Shown: positions 1-11,013, numbered from the stretch's first letter. The stretch is DNA of 14,427 bases from an uncultured Acetatifactor sp. (GCF_910585425.1 NZ_CAJUCP010000091.1:1-14427), one strand, 5' to 3'. The notes: a model not told the origin generated them from the letters alone. Translations and numbers: made by a program.

Positions 1-122
1 ATTCAAGGCCTCTGGGACTTTTTTGCTGTTTCAGGTGTCAAACTCAGGATTATAGCAGATTCCCCGTCATTTTCAAGCTGTTTGCAGATATTCAGCCCCG
101 CGGTAACGGCAGTCCTCCTTTT
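1..122. other. Left-edge stretch with no assignable gene
   Basis: I see no gene I can support here. On the + strand, frame 1 is open from base 1 to a TGA at 124-126, but the peptide is unlike any family I know. On the - strand an ORF ends at a TGA (complement of 3-5) and reads as a plausible 34-residue peptide behind a very good Shine-Dalgarno sequence (complement of 114-122, AAAAGGAGG). The codon at the right distance is GTT, which is not a normal start. A - strand promoter-like pair (TTGAAA, complement of 71-76; TATAAT, complement of 49-54; 16-base spacer) points left out of the window. This could be a decayed small gene or chance. Confidence 0.25.
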
Positions 123-146
123 ATGAGCCCTTTGCGCAATTTATGG

Positions 147-175
147 TTGTCTCCTTATTTTGGGTATCGTATAAT
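147..175 (+). promoter_or_regulatory. Sigma-A-type promoter of the DUF1703 gene
   Basis: A -35 box TTGTCT (147-152) and a perfect -10 box TATAAT (170-175) are separated by 17 bases. Transcription would start near 182, about 30 bases before the ATG at 213. Because the promoter lies downstream of the in-frame ATG at 123, it argues strongly that 213, not 123, is the true start. Confidence 0.75.
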
Positions 176-212
176 AGAGAAACAGGACAGCGAAAGGACA
201 GGGAGGCGGCAA

Positions 213-1784
213 ATGGGAAATTATCTGAATCCGGGCAACGAGGGGTTTTGCAGGATAGTGAATTCCGAAATCTATATCGATAAGACAGGGCTGCTGAGAT
301 ATACGAACAGAGTCCTGAACACCATGGAGAGCTGCCTGTGCGTGAGCCGTCCGCGGCGTTTCGGAAAGTCCATGGCGGCGGCCATGCTGGCGGCCTACTA
401 CAGCCGTGGCTGCGACTCGGAAGAGCTGTTTTCTCCCTTTGAGATCGCGCAGAGCGGGGACTTCAGAACATACCTGAACCGGTATGACACCATTTTCCTG
501 AATATGCAGGAGTTCTTAAGCCAGAGCGGGGATATGGACGGGATGCTGGATCTGATACGGCGAAGCGTCCTGTGGGAGCTGACGGAGAAATATCCGGATA
601 TACGTTATTTCGACAATACCAATCTGACAAGGACCATGCAGGATATCTATGGGAAAACGGGATGCCCCTTTGTCGTCATCATCGATGAGTGGGACTGTGT
701 CTTCCGCGCGTATAAGACGGAGAGCAGGGCACAGGAGCAGTACCTTGATTTCCTGCGGGACTTGATAAAGGACAAGGGGTATATCCATCTCGCCTACATG
801 ACGGGGATTCTGCCCATCAGAAAGTACGGAACCCATTCCGCCTTAAATATGTTCGATGAATTCACCATGCTTGCCCCGGGGCCCCTGGCAGCTTATGTGG
901 GTTTTACGGAGAATGAAGTGGCGGGCCTCTGTGAGAGGTATGGAATGGATATGGAGGAAGTAAAAAACTGGTACGACGGGTACTTCTTCGAGGGGGAGAG
1001 CTCTGTCTACAGCCCACGCTCCGTGGTCAGTTGCATGCGCTTCGGCAAAATCGGAAATTACTGGAACCAGACGGAGACCTTTGAAGCCCTGCAGGTGTAC
1101 ATTGACCTGAATTTTGATAGCCTGAAAGAGGATGTGCTGAGCATGGTGGCCGGAGAGCGGATACCGGTGAACACGGAGAGCTTTACCAATGATATGGCGA
1201 CCTTCAGGACGGAGGATGATGTCCTTACGCTGCTGATCCATCTGGGATATCTGGGGTATGACCAGGTGAACAGATGCGTGTTCATACCCAACAGCGAAAT
1301 CCGTTTCGAGTATGTGAATGCAGTGTCCGTGTCCGACTGGGGAGAAGTGTCGAAGGCATTGAGGAATTCCGCGGATACCCTGAACGCCATCTGGCAGGGG
1401 CGGCCCCGGGAGGTTGCGGAGCGCATGAAAGAGGCGCATTTTGAGACTTCGCATATCCAGTATAATGATGAAAACGCCCTGAGCTATACCATTTCACTGG
1501 CCCTGTACGCGGCGAGGAATTTCTATACCGTACACCGTGAACTGGCCGGTGGAAAGGGTTATGCGGATCTGGTATTCCTGCCCAGGAAACGTTTCCCGGA
1601 GAAACCGGCCCTGGTGGTGGAATTGAAGTGGGATAAAAATGCGAAGGGCGCCCTGGAGCAGATAAAAAAGAAGGAATACTGCAGGAGCCTGGAAGAATAT
1701 CAGGGAAATCTCCTGCTGGTGGGAGTGAATTATAATAAGAAGACAAAGGCGCACGAATGCATCATCGAAGAAGCCCAAAAATAA
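213..1784 (+). CDS. AAA-ATPase-like / PD-(D/E)XK nuclease-like protein (DUF1703 family)
   Basis: Predicted 523-residue cytoplasmic protein of the AAA-ATPase-like plus PD-(D/E)XK type, common in many copies in Clostridia and Bacteroidetes and of unsettled cellular role. Seen: a YIDKT motif (21-25), a Walker A variant SRPRRFGKS (45-53), a Walker B VVIIDEWD (154-161), a TGILPIRKYG block (198-206) typical of the family, and a C-terminal nuclease-like core with GYADLVF (449-455, D452) and VVELKWDK (468-475, E470 and K472). The start at 213 is chosen because GGGAGGCGG (201-209) lies just upstream and the promoter lies between it and the earlier in-frame ATG at 123. It appears monocistronic, with no obvious terminator before carB. 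By eye its base composition is less GC-rich than carB, which would fit separate acquisition. Family assignment is firm; function is not known. Confidence 0.9.
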   Translation: MGNYLNPGNEGFCRIVNSEIYIDKTGLLRYTNRVLNTMESCLCVSRPRRFGKSMAAAMLAAYYSRGCDSEELFSPFEIAQSGDFRTYLNRYDTIFLNMQEFLSQSGDMDGMLDLIRRSVLWELTEKYPDIRYFDNTNLTRTMQDIYGKTGCPFVVIIDEWDCVFRAYKTESRAQEQYLDFLRDLIKDKGYIHLAYMTGILPIRKYGTHSALNMFDEFTMLAPGPLAAYVGFTENEVAGLCERYGMDMEEVKNWYDGYFFEGESSVYSPRSVVSCMRFGKIGNYWNQTETFEALQVYIDLNFDSLKEDVLSMVAGERIPVNTESFTNDMATFRTEDDVLTLLIHLGYLGYDQVNRCVFIPNSEIRFEYVNAVSVSDWGEVSKALRNSADTLNAIWQGRPREVAERMKEAHFETSHIQYNDENALSYTISLALYAARNFYTVHRELAGGKGYADLVFLPRKRFPEKPALVVELKWDKNAKGALEQIKKKEYCRSLEEYQGNLLLVGVNYNKKTKAHECIIEEAQK

Positions 1785-1786
1785 AT

Positions 1787-1804
1787 TTGCATTGCAAAAT
1801 TGCA
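1787..1804. repeat. Three TTGCA repeats overlapping the carB -35 region
   Basis: TTGCA occurs at 1787-1791, 1792-1796 and 1800-1804; the first two form a near-palindrome TTGCA-T-TGCAA (1787-1797). The third forms most of the predicted carB -35 box. The position suits a repressor operator, but I cannot match it to a known regulator, and the likeness to an ARG box is weak. Confidence 0.35.
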
Positions 1805-1828
1805 TTCTTGCCGCCCTGATGCTATAAT
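1800..1828 (+). promoter_or_regulatory. carB promoter with extended -10
   Basis: A -35 box TTGCAT (1800-1805), a 17-base spacer and a perfect -10 box TATAAT (1823-1828) are preceded by the extended -10 TG at 1820-1821. Transcription would start near 1835, leaving a leader of about 40 bases. That is too short for a PyrR-type attenuator, and none is visible. The promoter indicates that carB can be transcribed independently of the gene before it. Confidence 0.75.
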
Positions 1829-1875
1829 GTTGACACAAGAAAAATGGACATTCATGCCGATCAGGAGGATAATAC

Positions 1876-5100
<3,225 letters not shown>

Positions 5101-5126
5101 GGACAGAAATCCATAAAGAGGCAGGA

Positions 5127-5157
5127 CCGCCGTATCCGGATTGGATGCGGCGGTTTT
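5127..5157 (+). terminator. Rho-independent terminator of carB
   Basis: An 11-base-pair stem (CCGCCGTATCC, 5127-5137, with GGATGCGGCGG, 5143-5153; one G-U pair) has a 5-base loop and is followed by TTTT at 5154-5157. It starts 26 bases after the carB stop. It separates carB from the response-regulator operon and also covers the in-frame ATG at 5145, which is therefore not a believable start for the regulator. Confidence 0.85.
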
Positions 5158-5159
5158 GG

Positions 5160-5195
5160 ACATCATGGAAAATTACCCTTTTTCCAGCTTTTTTC
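5160..5195 (+). promoter_or_regulatory. Candidate operator, copy 1 of a shared 36-base element
   Basis: The core AAAATTACCC (5169-5178), TTTTTCCAGC (5179-5188), TTTTTTC (5189-5195) matches 11311-11337 at 25 of 27 positions. Including ACATC just upstream, the match is 31 of 36. Inside it CTTTTTCCAG and CTTTTTTCTT form a direct repeat with a 10-base period, as expected for a site bound by tandem AraC-type domains on one helix face. It lies immediately upstream of the predicted -35 box of the regulator operon. Binding by the regulator encoded next to it is inference. Confidence 0.6.
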
Positions 5196-5198
5196 TTC

Positions 5199-5227
5199 TT
5201 GCCACTTTGGCGCACCGCAGGTAAAGT
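5199..5227 (+). promoter_or_regulatory. Promoter of the response-regulator operon
   Basis: A -35 box TTGCCA (5199-5204), a 17-base spacer and a -10 box TAAAGT (5222-5227) follow the shared element by 3 bases. The predicted start near 5234 leaves a leader of about 43 bases before the ATG at 5277. The -10 is suboptimal, which suits activator dependence. Confidence 0.55.
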
Positions 5228-5276
5228 GAAGTGGAAGGGCGTAGGAGCGCAGGAGATTCGGACAGGGGAGAATGGC

Positions 5277-6794
5277 ATGAAGATACTGATAGCGGATGAC
5301 GAGGATTACACCAGGGAGGGGCTGCTGGAGGAGATTGACTGGGAGGAATTCGGCATAGACGAGATCATGCAGGCGGTGAACGGAGAGGAAGCGCTGAAAA
5401 TCGTGAAATGGTTCCGGCCCCATATCGTGATTTCGGATATCCGCATGCCGAAAATGGACGGGATCGCTTTCGCCGAGGAGCTGCTGGGCCTGGCGCCGGA
5501 GAGCAAGATCATCTTCATCAGCGGCTACCTGGAGACGGAATATCTCAAAAGCGCCATCCGGCTGTCCGTCATCGACTTTATCGAAAAGCCCATTGACGTG
5601 GGCCAAGTCAGGAAAGCCCTGGGGCGGGCCGTGGAGGAGGTTCTCCGGGAGAGGCGCACCAAAGAGGCGGACGAGGGCAACCGGGAATTCCGCCAGCAGA
5701 AGCTCTTCGAGCTGCTGACCCACAGGGACAGCGACTGGAGGACGGCGGAGCGGCTGGCCCGGGAGGTGGACTTCCCGCTGAACGGAAGATATGTGTGCCT
5801 GGCGGTGCAGTTCCCCAGAGCCGGACAGACCACAGGGGAGGAGCTGGAGCAGTTCCTTGACATGGCGCTCCATGCGGAGGGGAGGGCCATCGGCATATGG
5901 CAGGAGCCGTCCGCCTTTGAGGCCGTCATCGCCTGCCAGGACAGGAACCGCTATCGCCTGGGCCCCTTATATCAGAGGGTGCTGGACAGATGGCCGGACT
6001 GTAAGGTGGCAGTGGGCATGGAGGTGGAGGACTACAAAAATATCTTCAATAGCTGCAAGACGGCCCGCGCCGCCATGAACTGCGCGTTCTACCAGCCGGA
6101 GGGGAGACTGTTCGAGATAGACGAGGCAATCCTGCAGAAGCGGTTCATGGAGCCGGGCATCTACGGGGCCTTTCTGCGGGTCCTGCCTGAGGGCTCCAGG
6201 AAGCTGTCGGAGTGGTTCCGCAGCCTTTTTGGAGACCTGTTGGCCAGGAAATATTATCAGAAGGAGCAGGTGTACACATTGATGGTCTCCCTGCTGACGG
6301 CAGTGTTCCGCCAATATCCCTCCAGCTACGACTGTGTGCCCTGGGTAGGCGGGGAGGAGCAGCTGCAGGCCGCGGTGCTCAACATGGACAGCCTGAAGGA
6401 AATCCAGGATTTCACGGACACCGTGCTGGGGTGCGTGCAGGACAGGGAGGAGGAGCTGTCCGGGTTCGGCAGGGTGATTCGGGGCGTGCTGGACTATATC
6501 GCCGCCCATTACGGGGAGGAGGATCTGAGCACTGCCCAGATCGCGGAGGCCTTCCATTTCTCCCCGGCCTATCTGAACGTGCTGTTCAAGCAGGAGATGA
6601 AGGTGACCCTGAAGCAGTACCTGAGCGGCTACCGGCTGGAGAAGGCCAAAAAGCTGCTGGAGCAGGATTATATGAAGATAACGGAGATCGCCGAGAAGTG
6701 CGGCTATGCCAATGCCAACTATTTTTCCAAGGTGTTCCGGGAGGGCACGGGCATGACGCCGCTGGAGTACCGGAGCGCACGCAGTGAAGAGTAG
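5277..6794 (+). CDS. YesN-type response regulator (REC + AraC HTH)
   Basis: A 505-residue DNA-binding response regulator, probably the phosphorylation target of the kinase encoded 3 bases downstream. Seen: an N-terminal receiver domain (about 1-120) with the acidic pair D7-D8, phosphoacceptor D54 in VISDIRMPKMDG, switch S82 and K104-P105. A poorly conserved middle region (about 120-395) follows. A C-terminal AraC-type domain (about 397-505) has two helix-turn-helix units (LSTAQIAEAFHFSPAYLNVLF and ITEIAEKCGYANANYFSKVF). The start at 5277 is chosen over the in-frame ATG at 5145 because the receiver domain begins exactly there, GGGGAG (5265-5270) precedes it, and both the carB terminator and the operon promoter lie between the two. 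Members of this family usually activate adjacent sugar-uptake genes. Direct targets here are inferred to be the two promoters that carry the shared element. Confidence 0.95.
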   Translation: MKILIADDEDYTREGLLEEIDWEEFGIDEIMQAVNGEEALKIVKWFRPHIVISDIRMPKMDGIAFAEELLGLAPESKIIFISGYLETEYLKSAIRLSVIDFIEKPIDVGQVRKALGRAVEEVLRERRTKEADEGNREFRQQKLFELLTHRDSDWRTAERLAREVDFPLNGRYVCLAVQFPRAGQTTGEELEQFLDMALHAEGRAIGIWQEPSAFEAVIACQDRNRYRLGPLYQRVLDRWPDCKVAVGMEVEDYKNIFNSCKTARAAMNCAFYQPEGRLFEIDEAILQKRFMEPGIYGAFLRVLPEGSRKLSEWFRSLFGDLLARKYYQKEQVYTLMVSLLTAVFRQYPSSYDCVPWVGGEEQLQAAVLNMDSLKEIQDFTDTVLGCVQDREEELSGFGRVIRGVLDYIAAHYGEEDLSTAQIAEAFHFSPAYLNVLFKQEMKVTLKQYLSGYRLEKAKKLLEQDYMKITEIAEKCGYANANYFSKVFREGTGMTPLEYRSARSEE

Positions 6795-6797
6795 AGG

Positions 6798-8576
6798 ATG
6801 TCTGGGGTGATGGATATGGGAAAAGTCAGGGAGTGGTTCCGGAACGCGTCCCTGCGGGGGAAAATCCTCCTGCTGATCGTACTGGGGGGCATCCTGCCGG
6901 TGGGCATCGTGATGGCGGTGTCCTTCGCCACGGTGAGGATTCAGACCGAGGAGCGGCTGATTTACGCGCTGAACCAGGGCTACAGCCAGGTGTACCAGGC
7001 GGTGGGGGACAAGCTGTCCAGGCTCCACAACATCTCCACCCTGTTCGCGGTGAACGACATGGCCAGCCCGGTGCTGCGCTTCGACGACAAGGAGATGGAC
7101 GTGGCGGAGCAGTTGATGCTGTTCGAGAACATCAATTCCTATGCCTACGGCCTGGAGATGACCATGGATTCCAGCAACATCGTCTTCTATATCGAAGACA
7201 GCTACCTCGTAGTCAATGCACAGAGCAGCCGATACCGCCCTCTCACGGACGCCTACGGCTCCCGGTGGTATCAGAGCCTGCGGGAGAACAACGGGCGCCC
7301 TGTCTGGGTGCTGCTGGACGGAAGCGGGAAGGGCGGCTCCTACGCGGCCATCGCCAGGGAGCTGTGGAACCCGGATGACTACAGCCAGACCGTAGGAATC
7401 CTGGCCATTCTGATGGAGCGGAAGAATCTGGAGAACATGCTGCAGAACGCCTACGAGGAGCAGGAGCTGTACCTGGAGACGGCGGACGGCACACTCCTGG
7501 CCTCCAACCTGCCGGAGGAGGCGCTGCACAGGCTGTCGGTGTCCCAGCGGAACGTGGACGACAGGGAATTCGGCAGCATCACACTTGCAGGGGAGCCCTG
7601 CTATGCCAGGAGTTGCCGCATCGACGGCTCCAATGTGTACCTGGTGTCCGTTATCCCCAAGGGGGCCGTCCGGGAGGGGATGAACGTGCCCAACGGCGGC
7701 ATGGGCATGGTGTTCCTGGGGGTGAGCCTGCTGGTGGTGATGGTGATGGCCACCATGGCCAAGTCCATCACGGGCCGGCTGAAGCTTTTGAAGGAGCAGA
7801 TGCTTCGGATCCAGGACGGGAACATCTGCAAGATGGAGGAGGGCCCCTCCCGGGACGAGATCGGCCAGCTCATCGGCAATTACAATGTGATGGTGGACCG
7901 GGTGGAGGCGCTTCTGCGGGAGCAGTACACACTGGGCCAGGAGAAGGTGGAGGCGGAGCTGAAGGCCCTCCAGTCCCAGATCAATCCCCATTTTCTCTAC
8001 AACACCCTGGACATGATTAACTGGATGTCCCAGAAGAAGGAGTCCGAGAACATCCGCAGCGTGGTCCAGGCCATGTCCCGGTTCTACCGGCTCACCTTGA
8101 GCAAGGGCAGGGACATCGTGTCCATCCGGGACGAGGTGGAGATGTGCGAGGCCTACATGGAGATCCAGAAGCGGCGGTACAGGGGGCGCATCTGCTACGA
8201 GGTGGAGGTGGACGAGGACATCCTGGACTGCCTGATTCCGAAGATCACCCTGCAGCCCTTCCTGGAGAATGCCATCATCCACGGCATCAATGAAAAGGCC
8301 GACGGCCGGGGGATGGTGATTTTAAACGGGTGGATGGAGGACGGCAGGATTACCCTGAGCGTCACCGACGACGGGGAGGGGATGACCCAGGAGGACAAGA
8401 AGAAGTCACACCAGGGCAGCCATTACGGCCTGTCCAACATCGAGCACAGGCTGGAGCTGTTCTTCGGGGAGAGCATCCCGGTGCAGGTGGAGAGCTCACC
8501 GGGAATCGGCACCTGCGTGATCGTCAATATCCCTGTCAGGACGGAAGCGGAAGAGGCGGTGGAGCATGAGAAGTGA
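6798..8576 (+). CDS. YesM-type sensor histidine kinase
   Basis: A 592-residue membrane kinase that would sense an extracellular signal and phosphorylate the preceding regulator. Seen: a first membrane segment (about 22-44), an extracytoplasmic sensor region (about 45-300, probably Cache-like), a second membrane segment (about 302-321), a HAMP linker, and the His-kinase box LQSQINPHFLYNTLD with H398. A HATPase_c domain follows, with N box QPFLENAIIHG (N491), G1 DDGEGM (524-529) and G2 GLSNIEHRL (544-552). This is the short LytS/YesM class. The start is not certain: ATG 6798 lies 3 bases after the previous stop with a poor ribosome binding site, while in-frame ATG 6816 has GGGGTG (6804-6809) at good spacing and would remove six residues. 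The last codons overlap the start of the next gene, indicating coupled translation. Confidence 0.95.
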   Translation: MSGVMDMGKVREWFRNASLRGKILLLIVLGGILPVGIVMAVSFATVRIQTEERLIYALNQGYSQVYQAVGDKLSRLHNISTLFAVNDMASPVLRFDDKEMDVAEQLMLFENINSYAYGLEMTMDSSNIVFYIEDSYLVVNAQSSRYRPLTDAYGSRWYQSLRENNGRPVWVLLDGSGKGGSYAAIARELWNPDDYSQTVGILAILMERKNLENMLQNAYEEQELYLETADGTLLASNLPEEALHRLSVSQRNVDDREFGSITLAGEPCYARSCRIDGSNVYLVSVIPKGAVREGMNVPNGGMGMVFLGVSLLVVMVMATMAKSITGRLKLLKEQMLRIQDGNICKMEEGPSRDEIGQLIGNYNVMVDRVEALLREQYTLGQEKVEAELKALQSQINPHFLYNTLDMINWMSQKKESENIRSVVQAMSRFYRLTLSKGRDIVSIRDEVEMCEAYMEIQKRRYRGRICYEVEVDEDILDCLIPKITLQPFLENAIIHGINEKADGRGMVILNGWMEDGRITLSVTDDGEGMTQEDKKKSHQGSHYGLSNIEHRLELFFGESIPVQVESSPGIGTCVIVNIPVRTEAEEAVEHEK

Positions 8577-10305
8577 TGGGAAGAGACAAAGCTGCGCAAA
8601 GAGAGGGCCCGCAGAGGAACGCCCTCTGGCCGGGAACGGCGCCGGGGAAAGCGCATTCGGACAGCGGCGGGCTGACAGGGGCTGCAGAAAACGGAGGACG
8701 GCCGTCCTGCCGCGCAGGGCCGCCCTGCGGTGCGGGGCTGTTTTGCTCTGCCTGTCCGTTCTGCTTTTGGGGGGCTGCGGCAGGGGGGCGGAAGAAGAGG
8801 AGAGCGGGGAGGCTGTCCGGCCCATCGTCAATTTCCGCGCCATCACCCTGGGCAACATGCCGGAGGAGGGGATGGACGAGATCTACAGGCAGCTGGACGC
8901 CCTGACCATCCCGGAGCTGAACTGCACCCTGCGCTTCGAATTCATCCCCTGGGGAAACGAAAGGCGGCAGCTGAACATCGTGACCGCCTCCGGGGAGTAT
9001 GACTTCATCCCCGGGGGCGTATTCTCTGACTACAGGACGCTAGTCTATAAGAACGCGTTCCTGGATATGAACGACTACATGGACGCGGTTCCGGCCCTGA
9101 AGGAGCACTACGCCTATTATGATGCCAATGCCCTGAAAAAATGTGAGATTAACGGAGGGCTTTATGGACTTCCCCAATTCGGACAGGGCGGAATCGTCAG
9201 CGCAGGGGAGGGGTTTTTCTACAGAGAGGATCTGCGCAGGGAATGGGGCCTGGAGGAGGTTTGCGACCTGGAGACCATGGAGGCCTATCTCTACCGGGCA
9301 AAGCAGGACGAGCGGTATCGGGATGCGCCTTTGGTCACGGATAACCGGGTGTGGAGCAGTCTGTGGCTCTTGCTCACAAGGGGGAAATATTTGGAGCTGA
9401 ACAGCAGCCTGGAGACACCCCTGGTGGTGGTGGAGGCAGCAAATCCCTATAAGGCGCTGAACCGTACGGAGACGCCGGAATTCAAGGAGGTACTGGCCTA
9501 TATCTGGAAATGGAAGCGGGACGGAATCCTGGACTCCGATATGCTGTCAAGATCCGACAATGAGGGTGAGCTGGGCAAAACATTGATTCTGGAGGATAAG
9601 AAACCCTGTGAGACCAACAATCCCATCTGGTCCCTGAACAACCATTGGATTCCGGCTTTGTATGAGAAGAATCCCGAATGGGAATTCAACTTTTTTCCTT
9701 ATCTGGATCAGTTCGATACCTACCATGTAGGCTCCCTTGCAGGCGCTTCTGTGATTTCCATCTCAGCGAAGACAACGGAGCCGGAACTGGCCATGGAGCT
9801 GTTGGAAAAAATCCATACGGATGCGAGATACTATTCTCTGGTGGCATACGGAGCAGAGGGTGAAAATTATAACCTTGTGGACGGAAAAATCGGTTTTGAT
9901 GGAATCAGCTCCCAGAACCGCTTTGGCTGGACTGCCGTTACGGACGATACAATGGGCTATGAAGGGATTCCCGTGAACAGGAAGTGGGATGAAGAAGTAT
10001 ACCATGCGTTTCCTGACTGGAGCAAGGAGACAGGGAAGACGGTGGAGGACGATCCACTGGACGGATTTTCGTTTGTGCTGTCTGGAAAGGAACAGGCTGC
10101 GGTAGAGCGGGTATGGCTCCAATATTTCCAGCCGCTGGTGTGCGGATACGGGGAGGACTACCTGGAGGCTCTTGAGGAAGCCAACCAGCGCTTGTACGGG
10201 GCAGGTTTTGAACAATATCTGGAGGCGATTCAGGAACAGCTGACGGACTATGCGGCGCAGCTTCCTGGCGCTGGAGACGTTGCGCCTGTGGCGGTGACGG
10301 ACTGA
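8566..10305 (+). CDS. Lipoprotein solute-binding protein in the regulatory operon (DUF3502-like C-terminus)
   Basis: A 579-residue extracellular solute-binding lipoprotein. Seen: a hydrophobic segment (about 57-68) ending in LLLGGC with lipidation Cys71, an acidic spacer, and a mature domain opening with the NFRAITLGNMPEEGMDEIYR type of start found in LipO/YtcQ-like binding proteins. The C-terminal part (about 430-570, ending QYLEAIQEQLTDYAAQ) resembles DUF3502 by recollection. The start at 8566 overlaps the kinase gene by 11 bases, and I found no in-frame GTG/TTG/ATG nearer the signal segment, so the leader carries an unusually long, Arg-rich n-region of about 56 residues. Base composition drops by eye from about 9115 to 10050 compared with both neighbours. 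Its place between the kinase and yesL-like genes, away from the permeases, allows a sensory role (ligand presentation to the kinase) as well as transport. Confidence 0.88.
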   Translation: MRSDGKRQSCAKRGPAEERPLAGNGAGESAFGQRRADRGCRKRRTAVLPRRAALRCGAVLLCLSVLLLGGCGRGAEEEESGEAVRPIVNFRAITLGNMPEEGMDEIYRQLDALTIPELNCTLRFEFIPWGNERRQLNIVTASGEYDFIPGGVFSDYRTLVYKNAFLDMNDYMDAVPALKEHYAYYDANALKKCEINGGLYGLPQFGQGGIVSAGEGFFYREDLRREWGLEEVCDLETMEAYLYRAKQDERYRDAPLVTDNRVWSSLWLLLTRGKYLELNSSLETPLVVVEAANPYKALNRTETPEFKEVLAYIWKWKRDGILDSDMLSRSDNEGELGKTLILEDKKPCETNNPIWSLNNHWIPALYEKNPEWEFNFFPYLDQFDTYHVGSLAGASVISISAKTTEPELAMELLEKIHTDARYYSLVAYGAEGENYNLVDGKIGFDGISSQNRFGWTAVTDDTMGYEGIPVNRKWDEEVYHAFPDWSKETGKTVEDDPLDGFSFVLSGKEQAAVERVWLQYFQPLVCGYGEDYLEALEEANQRLYGAGFEQYLEAIQEQLTDYAAQLPGAGDVAPVAVTD

Positions 10306-10316
10306 GGAGAGAGGAC

Positions 10317-10943
10317 ATGAACTTATTTAGCCTGAATTCTCCCTTTGCGCGGGGGATAAATAAACTGGTGATGATGCTGTATGTGGGGATATTGTGGTTC
10401 CTGTGCAGCCTTCCCATCCTCACCATGGGGGCCGCCACGGCTGCCCTTTTCGAGGTGCTGCTGCAGGTGGTGAAGGATCAGGAGGGGTACATCGCCCGCC
10501 GCTTCTTCCAGGCGTTCCGTGGGAACCTGAAGCAGGGGCTGCAGCTGGGGATTCCCCTGGTGCTGGCGCAGATTGTATTCGCGTTCGACTTTTTCTATTA
10601 CAGCCTGTTCTGGGGAGAGGGGTACCAGGTGCAGACCATCGTGTTCGCCGTATTGTCCCTGCTGGTGCTGGCCCTGTTCCCCTTTGTGTTCGCGGCCATG
10701 GCGAAGTTCGGGAATACGGCCTCCGGGCATTTCCGGATGGCCGTGACGATCATGGTCCGCTGCCCGGGCTGGACGGTGGCCGTTCTGGCCATACAGGCGC
10801 TGACGGTGTTCCTGATCTGGTTCTTCGTCTATTTCCCCGCCCTGTTCATCATGGGGATCTCCGGGTACCTGGAGGCCGTCATAATTGACCATGTCTTCCA
10901 GGGGCTGATCGACAGGGGAGTCATTGGTGTGGCGGAGGGATAA
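10317..10943 (+). CDS. YesL-family (DUF624) membrane protein
   Basis: A 208-residue integral membrane protein of the DUF624/YesL family, often found beside YesM/YesN kinases and sugar ABC transporters; its molecular function is unknown. Seen: the conserved N-terminal NLFSLNSPFARGINKL block; membrane segments at about 18-47, 74-98, 106-130 and 152-194; the SLPILTMGAATAAL motif (31-44), which is the family hallmark; and a mid-protein FFQAFRGNLKQG loop (63-74). The start is fixed by AGGAGAGAGG (10305-10314) ahead of ATG. It follows the binding protein by 11 bases and ends the regulatory operon. No hairpin terminator follows directly; transcripts may run on to the terminator at 11238-11284. Confidence 0.92.
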   Translation: MNLFSLNSPFARGINKLVMMLYVGILWFLCSLPILTMGAATAALFEVLLQVVKDQEGYIARRFFQAFRGNLKQGLQLGIPLVLAQIVFAFDFFYYSLFWGEGYQVQTIVFAVLSLLVLALFPFVFAAMAKFGNTASGHFRMAVTIMVRCPGWTVAVLAIQALTVFLIWFFVYFPALFIMGISGYLEAVIIDHVFQGLIDRGVIGVAEG

Positions 10944-10956
10944 GCCAAGATATCGC

Positions 10957-10985
10957 TTTACATGCTATGGGCGTTTTGCTATAAT
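10957..10985 (+). promoter_or_regulatory. Strong promoter of the 70-residue ORF
   Basis: A -35 box TTTACA (10957-10962), a 17-base spacer and a perfect -10 TATAAT (10980-10985) with extended -10 TG at 10977-10978. Transcription would start near 10992, about 22 bases before the ATG. By sequence this is one of the best promoters in the window and gives the small gene expression independent of the regulatory operon. Confidence 0.8.
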
Positions 10986-11013
10986 AAAGCTGTAACCGAG
11001 GGATTGTGGCGGT

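Noticed and set aside
123..212. 30-residue N-terminal extension of the DUF1703 protein
   Set aside because: A consensus promoter lies at 147-175, inside it, and the family N-terminus begins near the ATG at 213.
1830..1858. TTGACA at 1830-1835 as a second carB -35 box
   Set aside because: There is no -10-like sequence 16-18 bases downstream; it overlaps the start region of the much better promoter at 1800-1828.
1835..1875. PyrR attenuator or other riboswitch in the carB leader
   Set aside because: The leader is only about 40 bases and shows no anti-terminator/terminator pair or PyrR-type loop.
5145..5276. 44-residue N-terminal extension of the response regulator
   Set aside because: The ATG at 5145 lies inside the carB terminator stem and upstream of the predicted promoter; the receiver domain starts exactly at 5277 with a good ribosome binding site.
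5967..8282. 771-codon open frame on the - strand opposite the regulator and kinase genes
   Set aside because: It is antisense to two strongly recognised genes, is rich in His/Leu/Gln as expected from the complement of GC-rich coding DNA, and has no recognisable motif. It is a shadow frame.
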